DNA from: Nocardia sp. XZ_19_385
GTDB taxonomy: Bacteria; Actinomycetota; Actinomycetes; Mycobacteriales; Mycobacteriaceae
Assembly: GCF_015355755.1 (NCBI RefSeq)
Contig: NZ_JACVEE010000002.1
Location: forward strand, 2,108,001-2,172,000
Direction: 5' to 3'
Length of the DNA stretch: 64,000 nt
The notes beneath the pieces are model-generated. The model did no database searches. It was not told where the DNA came from and saw only the letters and a program-made list of their open reading frames with translations. Position numbers and translations under genes: made by a program. Below, piece by piece: positions 36,211-47,854 of this stretch (its first letter is position 1; each line of letters starts with the position of its first letter).

Positions 36211-37038
36211 ATGCTCGCGCCGGACTCGTCCCTGGATACCCGATCTGAAGTCCTCGCTTCGGCAGCTTTCGGCGCCACGCCGGGTCGTGCCGCTGCCGAG
36301 TTGCCGACTGCCTCGGGCGGCCTCGATTCCTGGCACCGCGCGGTCGCCCTGGGCGGGCAGGGGCATTACGCCGCGGCCCGCGCCGAGTTGCGCCGGCTGC
36401 GCACCCGCACTACCGATCCGGTGCTGCGGTCGCTGGCCACCAGCACCGAAGGTTCACTGCTGCGTCAACTCGGCTGGCATGCCGAGGCTTCCGCGTTCGA
36501 CGGCCGGGCCGCGGCGCTGGCGCTGCCACTCGACCCCCGGACCCCGGGCCGGACCGCGGCCGTCTGCGATGCGCTCACCGGTCTCGCCGCCGACGCGCTC
36601 GGCACCGGCCGGCTCGCGTTGTCGGAGCGCCTGCTGCGACGCGGCGAGGTGGCCCTCGACGCCGAGCCGTCCGCGGTGCACTGGCGGGCCCGGATCCGCT
36701 GGCACTGGGTCAGCGCGGAAACCGCGCTCGCCCTGGGCGCGGGCCGGCACGCGCGTCAACACGCCGAGATCGGGCTGGAACTTGCCGAGGCGTGTCCCTC
36801 GGTGCGGCACCAGGTCAAATCCCGGCTCCTGTTCGCCGCGGCGAGCATGGCCGCGGGCGATCTGGATCTTGCCCGGACTCAGGCCGACATCGTCGCCGCG
36901 CAGTGCCGCGAAAACGCTTTGGTGCCGCTGCGCTGGGCCTGCGCGATGTTGCGAACAGGTCTCTTCGACACCGCCGCGAGTGCCGAGGCGCAGGCCTGTT
37001 CAGACGTTATTTCCCGTCGTGGCGGGCACTTTCGGTAA
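36211..37038 (+). CDS. TPR-like helical protein upstream of sigD
   Basis: A 275-residue, all-helical Ala-rich protein starting at the ATG at 36211 (a TTG 6 nt earlier is possible). Regularly spaced segments such as AALALPLDPRTPGR, RLALSERLLRRGEVAL and RHARQHAEIGLELAEACPSV suggest three or four degenerate tetratricopeptide repeats. In M. tuberculosis Rv3415c takes this place next to sigD and whiB3. Function unknown; a scaffold or regulator linked to SigD is an inference from position. Confidence 0.7.
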   Translation: MLAPDSSLDTRSEVLASAAFGATPGRAAAELPTASGGLDSWHRAVALGGQGHYAAARAELRRLRTRTTDPVLRSLATSTEGSLLRQLGWHAEASAFDGRAAALALPLDPRTPGRTAAVCDALTGLAADALGTGRLALSERLLRRGEVALDAEPSAVHWRARIRWHWVSAETALALGAGRHARQHAEIGLELAEACPSVRHQVKSRLLFAAASMAAGDLDLARTQADIVAAQCRENALVPLRWACAMLRTGLFDTAASAEAQACSDVISRRGGHFR

Positions 37039-37165
37039 CCGCACCGGGTGCGGGGCAACCCCGCTCGGTTGACGCCACAACCCACCGTGTTGACCGGTTC
37101 GCGGCGGTCTATCGCTATTGTTAGAGCCGTTCCGCCGGTCGGTGGAAGCACAGGTCATCGGGCCG

Positions 37166-37777
37166 GTGCCACTTGTAACGCCAGGAATCTCGCTGACGAT
37201 GACGAACACGGGCGAAGAGTTGGACCTCGCCGTCACTGCCGCTGCGCAGGGCGACAGGGCAGCTTTAGCTCAGGTACTCGCACTGGTCCGACCGTTGGTA
37301 GTCCGCTACTGCCGGGCACGTATCGGTGCCGCGGAGCGCGGACAGCTCTCCGCCGACGACGTCGCGCAGGAGGTATGTCTGGCCGTGATGACAGCCTTGC
37401 CCAGGTATCAAGACCAGGGCCGGCCCTTCATGGCTTTCGTATACGGAATCGCGTCACACAAGGTCGCAGACGCCCATCGCAACGCCGCCCGTAACAAGGC
37501 GGAGGCTATGGCCGAAGTACCAGATGTCATATCCACCGACCACGGCCCGGAACAACGAGCTCTCGAATCGGAAGCGAGCAGGCAGATGAACCGCCTGCTT
37601 GCCACGTTGCCTGAAAAGCATCGGGAGATCCTGGTCCTCCGCTTGGTCATGGGTTTGTCAGCAGAAGAAACCGCAGTCGCCGTGGGCAGTACGGCGGGTG
37701 CGATACGAGTGGCCCAGCACAGGGCGCTCGCGAAACTCAAGTCTCAAGTGGCGAGGGCAGGTGAAATGTATGGCTAG
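37166..37777 (+). CDS. sigD: ECF sigma factor SigD
   Basis: A 203-residue ECF factor from a GTG at 37166; an ATG at 37199 is an alternative, but the block before it (VTPGIS..MT..GEELD) resembles the M. tuberculosis SigD N-terminus. RCRARIGAAERGQLSADDVAQEVCLAVMTALPRY and GRPFMAFVYGIASHKVADAHR are region 2; LPEKHREILVLRLVMGLSAEETAVAVGSTAGAIRVAQHRAL is region 4. Its stop overlaps the rsdA start by 8 nt. Confidence 0.92.
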   Translation: MPLVTPGISLTMTNTGEELDLAVTAAAQGDRAALAQVLALVRPLVVRYCRARIGAAERGQLSADDVAQEVCLAVMTALPRYQDQGRPFMAFVYGIASHKVADAHRNAARNKAEAMAEVPDVISTDHGPEQRALESEASRQMNRLLATLPEKHREILVLRLVMGLSAEETAVAVGSTAGAIRVAQHRALAKLKSQVARAGEMYG

Positions 37778-38849
37778 GGATGGCGAGCGCGGTCGGGGCG
37801 ACTGGAAGGCGCGACGTGGATCGCGAGACAGCGGTCCCTACGCCGAAGGAAATGGTGGCGACACCGGACCGGTGGACATCGCGGCGGTACGCCGGGATGA
37901 CGCGCTGATCGACGCCATCTCCAGTGACGGCCCAGTACAGACCGACAGCGAGCAGGAATACCAGCTCGCGACGCTACTGGCGGATTGGCGCAGTGAACTC
38001 ATCGCGCCGCCGCTGCCGAGTAGCCCGGATCTGGACGAGGTTGTCGCGGCGGTCAACCAGGAAATAGGCGCGCGAAAAGTGCGTGTGGGCGCGCAGGCCG
38101 GCGGGCATTTGCGGCTGGTGCGTCCGATCCTCGGCACCGCTGCCGCTCTCGCGCTGGTCTTCGGTGGTGTTACCGCTTTCTCCTACAACGCCGAGCCGGG
38201 CAACCCGCTGTGGAAGGTCAAGGAGGTCGTGTTCAGCGAACAGGCCCTGACCACCGTGGTGAACCGGGCCGACGGTCAGATGGGTGAAGCGCAACAGGCA
38301 CTGCAGCAATCGAATCCGACGCAGGCCGCGGCTCAGCTGGGGCGGGCGAAGGAGAACCTTGCGCAGGTCAGCGACCAGGACAAGAAGACAGAGCTGGAAG
38401 CCGAGTGGAAGAAGCTGGTCGAGGAGCTGCGAGGCTCCTCACCGGAGGGCAGAGCGCTGGCGGCTCAGCTGGATCCGGTGACGGACATCACCACCCTGCC
38501 GGGGGCGAGTGTAACCACGGCCCCGACGCGCCCCGGCGATGTCACCACGAAGCCGACGGATCCGGGTTCGTCCGCGGCGGTTACCGTGCCGCCGGTGACG
38601 CAGGAACCTCCGGTGACGACCGTGCCGCCCGTGACGACGCCGCCGCCGGTGACAGTGGACCCTTCGACGGTGCCGACGGTGCCGTCGACGGTGATCCCGA
38701 CCACCATCGCGCCGCCGCCCTCGGCGGTGACGCCCACGGCCGGCGGGGATGTGACAATCCCCACGCAGCCGTCGTTGCCTTCGATTCCCGGCACGACCGC
38801 CACGTTCCAGATCCCGAGCATGCCGAATCTGCCCGGGCCGAGTAGCTAG
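37770..38849 (+). CDS. rsdA: Anti-sigma-D factor RsdA
   Basis: A 359-residue protein overlapping sigD by 8 nt. The N-terminal cytoplasmic part has PVDIAAVRRDDALIDAIS, the SigD-binding segment of RsdA, and DWRSELIAPPLPSSPDLDEVV. One membrane helix follows at about 115-135 (PILGTAAALALVFGGVTAF). The outer part has an AEPGNPLWKVKEVVF motif and a long Pro/Thr/Val-rich tail to the end. In mycobacteria RsdA is degraded to release SigD. Confidence 0.9.
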   Translation: MARDGERGRGDWKARRGSRDSGPYAEGNGGDTGPVDIAAVRRDDALIDAISSDGPVQTDSEQEYQLATLLADWRSELIAPPLPSSPDLDEVVAAVNQEIGARKVRVGAQAGGHLRLVRPILGTAAALALVFGGVTAFSYNAEPGNPLWKVKEVVFSEQALTTVVNRADGQMGEAQQALQQSNPTQAAAQLGRAKENLAQVSDQDKKTELEAEWKKLVEELRGSSPEGRALAAQLDPVTDITTLPGASVTTAPTRPGDVTTKPTDPGSSAAVTVPPVTQEPPVTTVPPVTTPPPVTVDPSTVPTVPSTVIPTTIAPPPSAVTPTAGGDVTIPTQPSLPSIPGTTATFQIPSMPNLPGPSS

Positions 38850-38859
38850 ACGTCACAGA

Positions 38860-38900
38860 ACAACGATCGCCGACCTGAGGATTGGTCGGCGATTTGTTGT
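38860..38900. terminator. Hairpin terminator between rsdA and the DUF5319 gene
   Basis: ATCGCCGACC (38866-38875) pairs with GGTCGGCGAT (38884-38893), followed by TTGTTGT, with AACAAC-type sequence on the other side. It lies between convergent genes and could end both transcripts. Confidence 0.75.
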
Positions 38901-38984
38901 ATTCAGGGGCTGACTCAGCACTGACCGGCAGCCGTGTGCGCGACTATCTCCGCACTCGGGTCCGGTTCGAAGAGGCGGGGGAGC

Positions 38985-41140
<2,156 letters not shown>

Positions 41141-41294
41141 AAGGCTTGACGGTCGCGCGTCAGCGCGCGATTAACCTGTTCGGGGAGTTGCGGATCGGAC
41201 CGCGCCCGGCCCGCAACACACGACGCACCTCGATGGCGGGCGAGCTCAGCTGCGCGCGGGCGCGGCAATCACACACAGCAAAGGGAGTACACAC

Positions 41295-42455
41295 GTGCGC
41301 GACATGGTCGAGATCGGCATGGGCCGGACCGCCCGGCGTACCTACGAGCTGGACGATGTCGACATCGTGCCCTCGCGGCGGACCCGCTCGTCCAAGCAGG
41401 TATCGCTGGCCTGGCAGCTCGATGCCTACCGGTTCGAGATCCCGTGCCTGGCGCATCCGACCGACGCGCTGGTGTCGCCGAAGTTCGCCATCGAGCTCGG
41501 CCGCCTCGGCGGCCTCGGCGTGATCAACGGTGAAGGCCTGTGGGCCCGGCACGCCGACGTCGAAGCCAAGATCGATCAGCTGCTCGAGCTGGTTGCCAAG
41601 GGGGGTTACGAACGGGCCATCGCGCTGCTGCAGGAACTGCACGCCGCGCCGATGCAGCCGGACCTGCTCGCCGCCGCGGTGGCCCAGGTGCGCGCCGCCG
41701 GCGTGACCGTCGCGGTGCGGGTCAGCCCGCAGAACGCGCGGGCGCTGACCCCGGCGCTGGTGCAGGCGGGCGTCGACCTGCTGGTCGTGCACGGCACCAT
41801 CATCTCCGCCGAGCACGTGGGAGATGGCCAGCCCCTGAACCTGAAGACCTTCATCGCCGAACTCGATGTGCCGGTGGTCGCGGGCGGCGTGAGCGATCAC
41901 AAGACCGCGCTGCACCTGATGCGCACCGGCGCGGCCGGCGTCATCGTCGGCTACGGCTCCTACCCGGGCGCCACCACCACCGGCGAAGTGCTGGGCATCG
42001 GCGTGCCGATGGCCACCGCGATCGCCGACGCCGCCGCCGCGCGCCGCGACTACCTCGACGAAACCGGCGGCCGCTACGTGCACGTCATCGCCGACGGCGA
42101 CATCGCCACCTCGGGCCAGCTGGCCAAGGCCATCGCCTGTGGCGCCGACGCCGCCATGCTCGGCGTGCCGCTGGCCGTGGCCGCCGAGGCGGCGGGCCGC
42201 GGTTGGTACTGGCCGTCCTCGGCCGCGCACCCGTCGGTGCCGCGCGGTTCCATGCTGCATGTGGATGATCCGTGGGATCTTGGCGGGGAGGCTACCGAAC
42301 CGGCCCGGCCGAGTCTGGAGCGTGTGCTCTACGGGCCGTCTGACGATCCGTTCGGCTCGCTGAATCTGGTTGGCGGGCTGCGCCGTTCGATGGCGAAGGC
42401 TGGCTATTCCGACCTCAAAGAATTCCAAAAGGTCGGCTTGTCCGTTCGGGCGTAA
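41295..42455 (+). CDS. guaB3: GuaB3-type IMPDH-family protein
   Basis: A 386-residue protein (GTG start behind GGGAG) with the IMPDH barrel but no CBS domains. It opens MVEIGMGRTARRTYELDDVDIVPSRRTR after three residues, and has VVHGTIISAEHV and VGYGSYPGATTTGEVLGIGVPMA. The GPGSICTTR catalytic-cysteine loop of GuaB2 is absent, as in all GuaB3 proteins. Some GuaB3 relatives act as GMP reductases instead. It lies 154 bp after guaB2. Confidence 0.9.
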   Translation: MRDMVEIGMGRTARRTYELDDVDIVPSRRTRSSKQVSLAWQLDAYRFEIPCLAHPTDALVSPKFAIELGRLGGLGVINGEGLWARHADVEAKIDQLLELVAKGGYERAIALLQELHAAPMQPDLLAAAVAQVRAAGVTVAVRVSPQNARALTPALVQAGVDLLVVHGTIISAEHVGDGQPLNLKTFIAELDVPVVAGGVSDHKTALHLMRTGAAGVIVGYGSYPGATTTGEVLGIGVPMATAIADAAAARRDYLDETGGRYVHVIADGDIATSGQLAKAIACGADAAMLGVPLAVAAEAAGRGWYWPSSAAHPSVPRGSMLHVDDPWDLGGEATEPARPSLERVLYGPSDDPFGSLNLVGGLRRSMAKAGYSDLKEFQKVGLSVRA

Positions 42456-42500
42456 TCCTTGCTGTCGCTCGGCTTTCGTCCTGCCGATTGTTTCCGGAGG

Positions 42501-42531
42501 AGCACCGGGGGCGCTTCGCTTCCCCGGTGCT
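42501..42531. terminator. Hairpin between guaB3 and the hydrolase-like gene
   Basis: AGCACCGGGG (42501-42510) pairs with CCCCGGTGCT (42522-42531), a 10-bp stem with an 11-nt loop, between convergent genes. Usable on either strand. Confidence 0.7.
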
Positions 42532-42587
42532 GCACTGCTTCGGGCTTGCCTCGCTGCGCTCGGCGTTCGCCCTGAGGTGCTGTGGTG

Positions 42588-43382
42588 TCAGCGGGCGTGG
42601 GTGAGGCGGTCGCGGAGGAATTGCCGGATTGCGTGGTTGACGGTGTCGGGGTGGGTCATGGTGACTGCGAGGCGGGCGCCGGTGATTTCCACGTAGGTGG
42701 AGTGCGCTAGGCCGCGGGTGAGCTGGCGGGCTCGGTGGTGGGCGATGCCGGAGTTGGTGGCGTGGATTACCAAAGCGGGGCAGGTGATTTCGGTCAGGCG
42801 GTCGAGTACCGAGTCGCGGGCCAGTAGGCAGCCGGCGGCGACTTCGATGCCGCGGCGGTCGCGGGTGAGCCAGCGTTTGGTCCAGATCTCGCGGTACCAG
42901 TCGTCGTCGCCGATGAGCCAGTGCGCCAACTGATTTACCGCGCGGTGGCGGGAATCGTCGTCGTACCACTCGTCCAGGAACTTCTGGGTCGCGGTGGACT
43001 GTTCGGGGGTGGGGCCGTGTGCCTCGGTGCTGATCAGGATGAGTGCGGAAACCCGTTCGGGCGCAATGAGGGCCGTGCGTAAGGCTGTGAAGCCGCCTTG
43101 CGCGGTGCCGCCGATGACGGCGCGCTCGGCGCCGAGATGGTCCAGGACAGTTAGGGCGTCGCGTGCGGCGGTCCAGTAGGTGAACGGCAGGCCCTGATCG
43201 GTGGTGCGGCCGTGGCCGCGCGCGTCCCAGGACACGATGCGGAATTCCGGTGCCAGCGCGGCCATTTGGGACGCGAACATGGTGCGGTCCATGAAGAACT
43301 CGTGGGCGAGCAGCACCACCGGACCGTCTCCGCCGCTGTCCTCGTAGTGGATGTCGGCGTCTATCGCGCGGGCGAATGGCAC
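42588..43382 (-). CDS. Alpha/beta-hydrolase-fold protein lacking catalytic residues
   Basis: A 264-residue protein of clear hydrolase order: VVLLAHEFFMDRTMF, WDARGHGRTTD, VIGGTAQGGFTALR, ALVIHATNSGIAHHRA. The nucleophile motif, normally G-x-S-x-G-G, reads GTAQGG, with Ala (GCG) in place of Ser. The Gly after the oxyanion His is Glu (HEFF), and the usual catalytic His in the GAGH turn reads GARL. So at least the nucleophile and the base are missing. It is of full length with intact folding motifs, so it is a pseudoenzyme rather than a fragment. Its role is unknown. Confidence 0.8.
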   Translation of the reverse strand: MPFARAIDADIHYEDSGGDGPVVLLAHEFFMDRTMFASQMAALAPEFRIVSWDARGHGRTTDQGLPFTYWTAARDALTVLDHLGAERAVIGGTAQGGFTALRTALIAPERVSALILISTEAHGPTPEQSTATQKFLDEWYDDDSRHRAVNQLAHWLIGDDDWYREIWTKRWLTRDRRGIEVAAGCLLARDSVLDRLTEITCPALVIHATNSGIAHHRARQLTRGLAHSTYVEITGARLAVTMTHPDTVNHAIRQFLRDRLTHAR

Positions 43383-43532
43383 GAGCAGAGGATAACCAGC
43401 GCCGCCACGGCACGCGGGGCGATTTGCTGGGCTGCTGCTCCCGCATAGCCTGCCTGTTGATCAGTGGGCTCTGTCACCTGGCCGGGCCCGACGACTGCCC
43501 CGCACGGCGGCGCTGACAGGCCGCTCTAGACT

Positions 43533-45113
43533 ATGGCGGTGGCAGATTCCCAGAGACCGGTCCTCGTCGTCGACTTCGGTGCCCAGTACGCCCAGCTGAT
43601 CGCTCGTCGAGTCCGCGAATCGAGCGTCTACTCCGAGGTCATCCCGCACACCATGTCGGTGTCGGAGATCGCGGAGAAGCAGCCGCTCGCGGTGATCTTG
43701 TCCGGCGGCCCGTCCAGTGTGTACGCCGACGGCGCGCCGCAGCTGGACGCCAAGCTGTTCGACCTCGACGTCCCGGTTTTCGGCATCTGCTACGGCTTCC
43801 AGGCCATGGCCCAGGCGCTCGGCGGCACCGTCGCGCACACCGGCACCCGCGAGTACGGCCGCACCGACTTCAAGGTCGAGGGCGGTTTGCTGCACGGTGG
43901 CCTGCCCGCCACCCAGCCGGTGTGGATGAGCCACGGTGACGCGGTCACCGAGGCGCCGGCCGGGTTCGAGGTCACCGGCACCAGCGCGGGCGCTCCCGTC
44001 GCCGCGTTCGAGGACCGGGCCCGCCGCCTGGCCGGTGTGCAGTACCACCCGGAGGTGCTGCACTCGCCGCACGGGCAGCAGGTGCTCAGCCGCTTCCTGC
44101 ACGAGATCGCCGGGATCAAGGCCGCCTGGACGCCCGCCAATATCGCCGACGCTCTGGTCACGCAGGTGCGTGAGCAGATCGGTGACGGCCACGCCATTTG
44201 CGGCCTGTCCGGCGGTGTGGACAGCGCCGTCGCCGCCGCGCTCGTGCAGCGCGCCATCGGTGACAGGTTGACCTGTGTGTTCGTCGATCACGGCCTGTTG
44301 CGGGCCGGGGAGCGCGAGCAGGTGCAGCAGGATTTCGTCGCCTCCACCGGCGCGAAGCTCGTGACCGTGGACGCGGTCGAGAAGTTCCTCGGTGAGCTGA
44401 AGGGCGTCACCGATCCGGAGGAGAAGCGCAAGATCATCGGCCGGGAGTTCATCCGGTCCTTCGAGGAGGCGGTGGCCGGGGTCGTCGCCGAGCACGGCGC
44501 CGAGGACGGGGCCATGCCGAAGGTCGAGTTCCTGGTGCAGGGCACGCTCTACCCGGACGTGGTGGAATCCGGCGGCGGCGCCGGTACCGCGAACATCAAG
44601 TCGCACCACAATGTCGGTGGCCTGCCCGACGATCTGGAATTCGATCTGGTCGAGCCGCTGCGGCTGCTGTTCAAGGACGAGGTCCGCGCGGTCGGCCGGG
44701 AGCTCGGCCTGCCCGAGGAAATTGTTGCGCGCCAGCCGTTCCCGGGTCCGGGCCTGGCCATCCGCATTATCGGCGAGGTGACCTTCGACCGGCTCGAACT
44801 GCTGCGGCAGGCCGATGCCATCGCGCGCGAGGAACTCACCGCCGCCGGACTCGACAAGTCCATCTGGCAGTGCCCGGTGGTGCTGCTCGCCGATGTGCGC
44901 AGCGTGGGCGTCCAGGGCGACGGCCGCACCTACGGTCATCCGATCGTGCTGCGCCCGGTGTCCAGTGAGGATGCCATGACCGCCGACTGGACTCGGCTGC
45001 CTTACGAAGTGCTGGAACGCATTTCGACCCGGATCACCAACGAGGTGGCCGAGGTCAACCGCGTGGTGCTCGATGTGACCAGCAAGCCGCCGGGCACCAT
45101 CGAGTGGGAGTGA
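43533..45113 (+). CDS. guaA: GMP synthase (glutamine-hydrolysing)
   Basis: A 526-residue enzyme turning XMP into GMP. The class-I amidotransferase has [12 protein letters not shown] (catalytic Cys about 90) and QYHPEVLHS (His, Glu). The ATP-pyrophosphatase loop [12 protein letters not shown] is at about 226, and the dimerisation domain with [13 protein letters not shown] and PGTIEWE closes the protein. Complete. With guaB2 it completes guanylate synthesis. Confidence 0.96.
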   Translation: MAVADSQRPVLVVDFGAQYAQLIARRVRESSVYSEVIPHTMSVSEIAEKQPLAVILSGGPSSVYADGAPQLDAKLFDLDVPVFGICYGFQAMAQALGGTVAHTGTREYGRTDFKVEGGLLHGGLPATQPVWMSHGDAVTEAPAGFEVTGTSAGAPVAAFEDRARRLAGVQYHPEVLHSPHGQQVLSRFLHEIAGIKAAWTPANIADALVTQVREQIGDGHAICGLSGGVDSAVAAALVQRAIGDRLTCVFVDHGLLRAGEREQVQQDFVASTGAKLVTVDAVEKFLGELKGVTDPEEKRKIIGREFIRSFEEAVAGVVAEHGAEDGAMPKVEFLVQGTLYPDVVESGGGAGTANIKSHHNVGGLPDDLEFDLVEPLRLLFKDEVRAVGRELGLPEEIVARQPFPGPGLAIRIIGEVTFDRLELLRQADAIAREELTAAGLDKSIWQCPVVLLADVRSVGVQGDGRTYGHPIVLRPVSSEDAMTADWTRLPYEVLERISTRITNEVAEVNRVVLDVTSKPPGTIEWE

Positions 45114-45130
45114 TCCTCTCGCAGACATAG

Positions 45131-45160
45131 AAAAGGCCCGCCTCCCGGGGCGGGCCTTTC
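45131..45160. terminator. Terminator between guaA and the reverse-strand membrane genes
   Basis: AAAAGGCCCGCC pairs with GGCGGGCCTTT around a CCCGG loop, flanked by A and T tracts, so it works in both directions. It lies 17 bp past guaA. Confidence 0.85.
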
Positions 45161-45174
45161 GCTATTCAGGTGGT

Positions 45175-45378
45175 CTAGCGGCGTTTGCGGGGTGAGATCA
45201 CCAGCAGCACGCCGACCACGATGGCGGTGATCACGAGGATCCAGCCCAAGGAGATCGCGCCGCTGAGGGGCATCGTCGCCGGGCCGATCAGGGCCCAGAC
45301 GCTGACCGCGAGGGCCAGCAGGCCGACGATCAGCAGCGACGGGGAGAATCCACGCTTGGTTTCGGGTTGCTCAGCCAC
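45175..45378 (-). CDS. Small two-helix membrane protein
   Basis: A 67-residue protein with two hydrophobic segments (about 13-33 and 42-62, LGWILVITAIVVGVLLVI) and a basic end SPRKRR. Its ATG overlaps the end of the upstream PspC-LiaF-like gene by 8 nt, so they are co-translated. No family name recognised. Its tight linkage suggests it assists or modulates the larger protein. Confidence 0.7.
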   Translation of the reverse strand: MAEQPETKRGFSPSLLIVGLLALAVSVWALIGPATMPLSGAISLGWILVITAIVVGVLLVISPRKRR

Positions 45379-46897
45379 GGGTCACCTCCACTTCGCCCAT
45401 CCGCACGTCCACGTTCAGGTGGAGCACCGGTGCGTTCGGGTTGTTCGGGCCGGTGACGCCCGTCGGGCAGCTGAGCACCTCGCCTATGCTGACAGTGCAT
45501 TTGGTATCGACGGTCATGTTTTGTGGGAGTAGGACTTTGGCCTCACCCATCTGCACGGAGACGTCGACGGTGCGGCTCTCGGTCAGGTTCAGTGAGCGCA
45601 GGTCCAGGGTGCCGGCGCCCATCGACAACACGTACTCGGGCCGCAGGTCGCTCACCGAGGCCGGGGTCCAGGTGTGGTCGCCCATGGTGGCCTCGTTGAA
45701 GTCGATCGGGCCGACCATCGAGGCCAGCAGGACGAAACCGGCGAGCGGGGCGGTTACCACCAGCAGACCCGCGCCGCGGCGCATGAAGGCGCCGATCACC
45801 AGGCCGACGCCGATCACGGCCAGCGCGATCGCGGCGATCCGGGCGGGTGTCATCCACTCCACGCCGGAGACCGCGGCCGCACCCGCGCCGCCGGCGGCGA
45901 GGATGGCCAGGCCGAGCACCGTCGGGGTGAGCCGGGAGCGGGGACGCTTCTGCGGCGGGGCGACCACGGTACGAGCCGGGGCGGGATCGGGCAGGTCCCA
46001 AGCCAGCGGTGCGACACCGAGCGGATCCCAGGACGGCGGAGTGACGCCGAAGACGTTCGGGTGCTCCGCGTTCGCGGTCCGGGTGGGCAGGAATTGCGCG
46101 GTGCCGGAATCGGATTCGCTCGTTTCCCGCTGCTTGATCAGCGACGGGGGAGTGCCCGCCGCGGATTCGTTCGCGGGTGATCCGCTATCGGACTTCGAGA
46201 CATCCACTCGTGCTGGGGATTCGGCGGGCGCCGATGTCTCGAGCAGCGTGGTCGGCTCGTCATCTGTTGCGGGCATAGCCTTTTCGACCGGCCTGTCCGG
46301 GACGTAGGCGTCCGGCAGCTTGGTGTACGGCGAATACACCGGCATGACATCGGCGTAGTAGTTCCCGGTGGTCGGGAACGCGGCGCCCGGATACCCGGTC
46401 GCGGTCAGCCCGCCGCCGGTGCCGAAATCGAAGTCGCTGTCGAGCTCGCTGGTGCCGGGCGGCGGATTCGGCACCCGCATGTGCAGCATCCACCAGCCGG
46501 CCAGCATCAGCGCCAAGCTGATCACTCCGGACCCGGCCAGGCCCGAGCTGAACGGGCCCATCGAGCTCACCGCGATGCACAGCGCCACGATCAGCACGAT
46601 GGTCTTGGTGTGCGACTGCGAGCTCTGGCCCTTGCCGAAAAGCCCTTCCGCACGTGAGGATTCACCGCCCGGCGAGCTCAGCAACAGCCAGCCCAGCAGG
46701 TACAGCACGATCCCGGCGCCGCCGAACATCGTCGACACCACGAACGCGACCCGGACCAGGACCGGGTCGATGTTGTACCGCTGGCCGAACCCGGCCGCGA
46801 CACCGGCGACCGGGCCCTGCCGCGGCAGCCGGACGGGGCGGGTCTGCCACATCTGCCGGAGCTGATCGCCGAAGCTCGATTTCGTCATGCCATCCAT
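45371..46897 (-). CDS. PspC-domain membrane protein with LiaF-like C-terminal domain
   Basis: A 508-residue protein. A PspC domain lies at about 20-70 (RQGPVAGVAAGFGQRYNIDP, VRVAFVVSTMFGGAGIVLYLLGWLLL), then two helices, a long disordered linker (about 130-285), three helices near 300-375, and a C-terminal domain of repeated strands (about 395-508: DVSVQMGEAKVLLPQNM, LHLNVDVRMGEVEVT) like the toast-rack domain of LiaF-type proteins. LiaF controls a sensor kinase in Firmicutes. A PspC kinase and a LuxR regulator lie 2 kb away. ATG at 46897 or 46888. Confidence 0.8.
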   Translation of the reverse strand: MDGMTKSSFGDQLRQMWQTRPVRLPRQGPVAGVAAGFGQRYNIDPVLVRVAFVVSTMFGGAGIVLYLLGWLLLSSPGGESSRAEGLFGKGQSSQSHTKTIVLIVALCIAVSSMGPFSSGLAGSGVISLALMLAGWWMLHMRVPNPPPGTSELDSDFDFGTGGGLTATGYPGAAFPTTGNYYADVMPVYSPYTKLPDAYVPDRPVEKAMPATDDEPTTLLETSAPAESPARVDVSKSDSGSPANESAAGTPPSLIKQRETSESDSGTAQFLPTRTANAEHPNVFGVTPPSWDPLGVAPLAWDLPDPAPARTVVAPPQKRPRSRLTPTVLGLAILAAGGAGAAAVSGVEWMTPARIAAIALAVIGVGLVIGAFMRRGAGLLVVTAPLAGFVLLASMVGPIDFNEATMGDHTWTPASVSDLRPEYVLSMGAGTLDLRSLNLTESRTVDVSVQMGEAKVLLPQNMTVDTKCTVSIGEVLSCPTGVTGPNNPNAPVLHLNVDVRMGEVEVTRG

Positions 46898-46961
46898 GGT
46901 GGCTGTGACCATAGCCTCGGCGCATCGGGGTGAACCCTGAATCCGGTCCTGATCTCCGGGA

Positions 46962-47639
46962 TTACATGACGAACGGATCGCCGAAGACCGCACCGTCCGC
47001 GGTGACCTCCGGCGAGTCGACGGTGACGATGGCGTAGGCCCGGATGGTCAGCGGCCCCGCGCAGTTCTCCACGTGGACGCGACGGTCCCGGCTGAACACA
47101 TATCCGGTGCTGCCGGGCAGCAGTTCGCGTTCCCCGACCGGCAGGTCGACCACCTTGCCCGGGGTGAGTGACAGGTCGATGCCCATCCCGGCGTCGAGGT
47201 ACGGTCCGACGCTGACGTTCGCGCCGGGAAACAGCTCCTCGGGGGTGATGGAGACGCCCAGTTGGAGATCGGCGTCGAAACCGATGCTCGCGCCGATATC
47301 GAGGTCCACCTTCATATCCACCGCGCAGGCCACGTAGTACCCGGCCTTCAAGGTCCCGATGCCGGTCGACACCTTGCCGTAGAAGGTGTTGTCGAGGAAC
47401 ACCTCCCGATTCGTCGGCATCCCGTTCAGCGACCCGACCGGATTGGCCACGTGGTCGCTGTGCCCCACCGTGAATTCCAAACCGCCTGGTGCGGCGTAGG
47501 TTTTCTCATGCGGCGCCAACTGCACCGCGCCGGCCTGCCCAGCCGACCCGAGAATGCAGCCGACCGTGATGACGGCAGCACTCAGCCCAGATTTCCACTC
47601 ACGGGTATTCCCTCCCCATTCCTGCTCCGCGTCCCTCAC
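46962..47639 (-). CDS. MspA-family porin 1
   Basis: A 225-residue protein from a GTG at 47639 (start uncertain). A signal-peptide core AAVITVGCILGSAGQAGA is followed by the MspA pattern: HEKTYAAPGGLEFTVGHSDHVANPV, TNREVFLDNTFYGKV, GYYVACAVDMKVDLD, GYVFSRDRRVHVENCAGPLTIRAYAIV and a final DGAVFGDPFVM. These proteins form octameric outer-membrane channels across the mycolate layer. It is a paralogue of the one at 47965. Confidence 0.85.
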   Translation of the reverse strand: MRDAEQEWGGNTREWKSGLSAAVITVGCILGSAGQAGAVQLAPHEKTYAAPGGLEFTVGHSDHVANPVGSLNGMPTNREVFLDNTFYGKVSTGIGTLKAGYYVACAVDMKVDLDIGASIGFDADLQLGVSITPEELFPGANVSVGPYLDAGMGIDLSLTPGKVVDLPVGERELLPGSTGYVFSRDRRVHVENCAGPLTIRAYAIVTVDSPEVTADGAVFGDPFVM

Positions 47640-47809
47640 GCGGAGCGCACCCGGCGCCTCCGCCGAAAGTGTTCGCACTCAACAGCTTTCTGGAGCAACC
47701 TGAAGAAAAGCTTGGAAAGTGCCTGCACGACAGTATGATTCACGCGGAATCAGGGTTCACATCCAGGGCGTGCAGGGGGCGCGGCGGTGCGTGGAACATC
47801 CGTTTTGTG

Positions 47810-47845
47810 CTACTAGATGTAGTGTGACCTACTACACTCTGTAGT
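47810..47845. promoter_or_regulatory. Two adjacent dyads with ACTA/TAGT arms
   Basis: CTACTAGATGTAGT (47810-47823) and ACTACACTCTGTAGT (47831-47845, arms ACTACA and TGTAGT around CTC). The TACA...TGTA core resembles boxes bound by BlaI/MecI/CopY-type repressors, but no such repressor gene is in the window. They lie between the two porin genes. Confidence 0.45.
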
Positions 47846-47854
47846 CTTCCATCC

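Noticed and set aside
35796-36366. Several 60-160 codon frames upstream of whiB3
   Set aside because: Mutually overlapping, no start signal, no family resemblance; the stretch looks regulatory.
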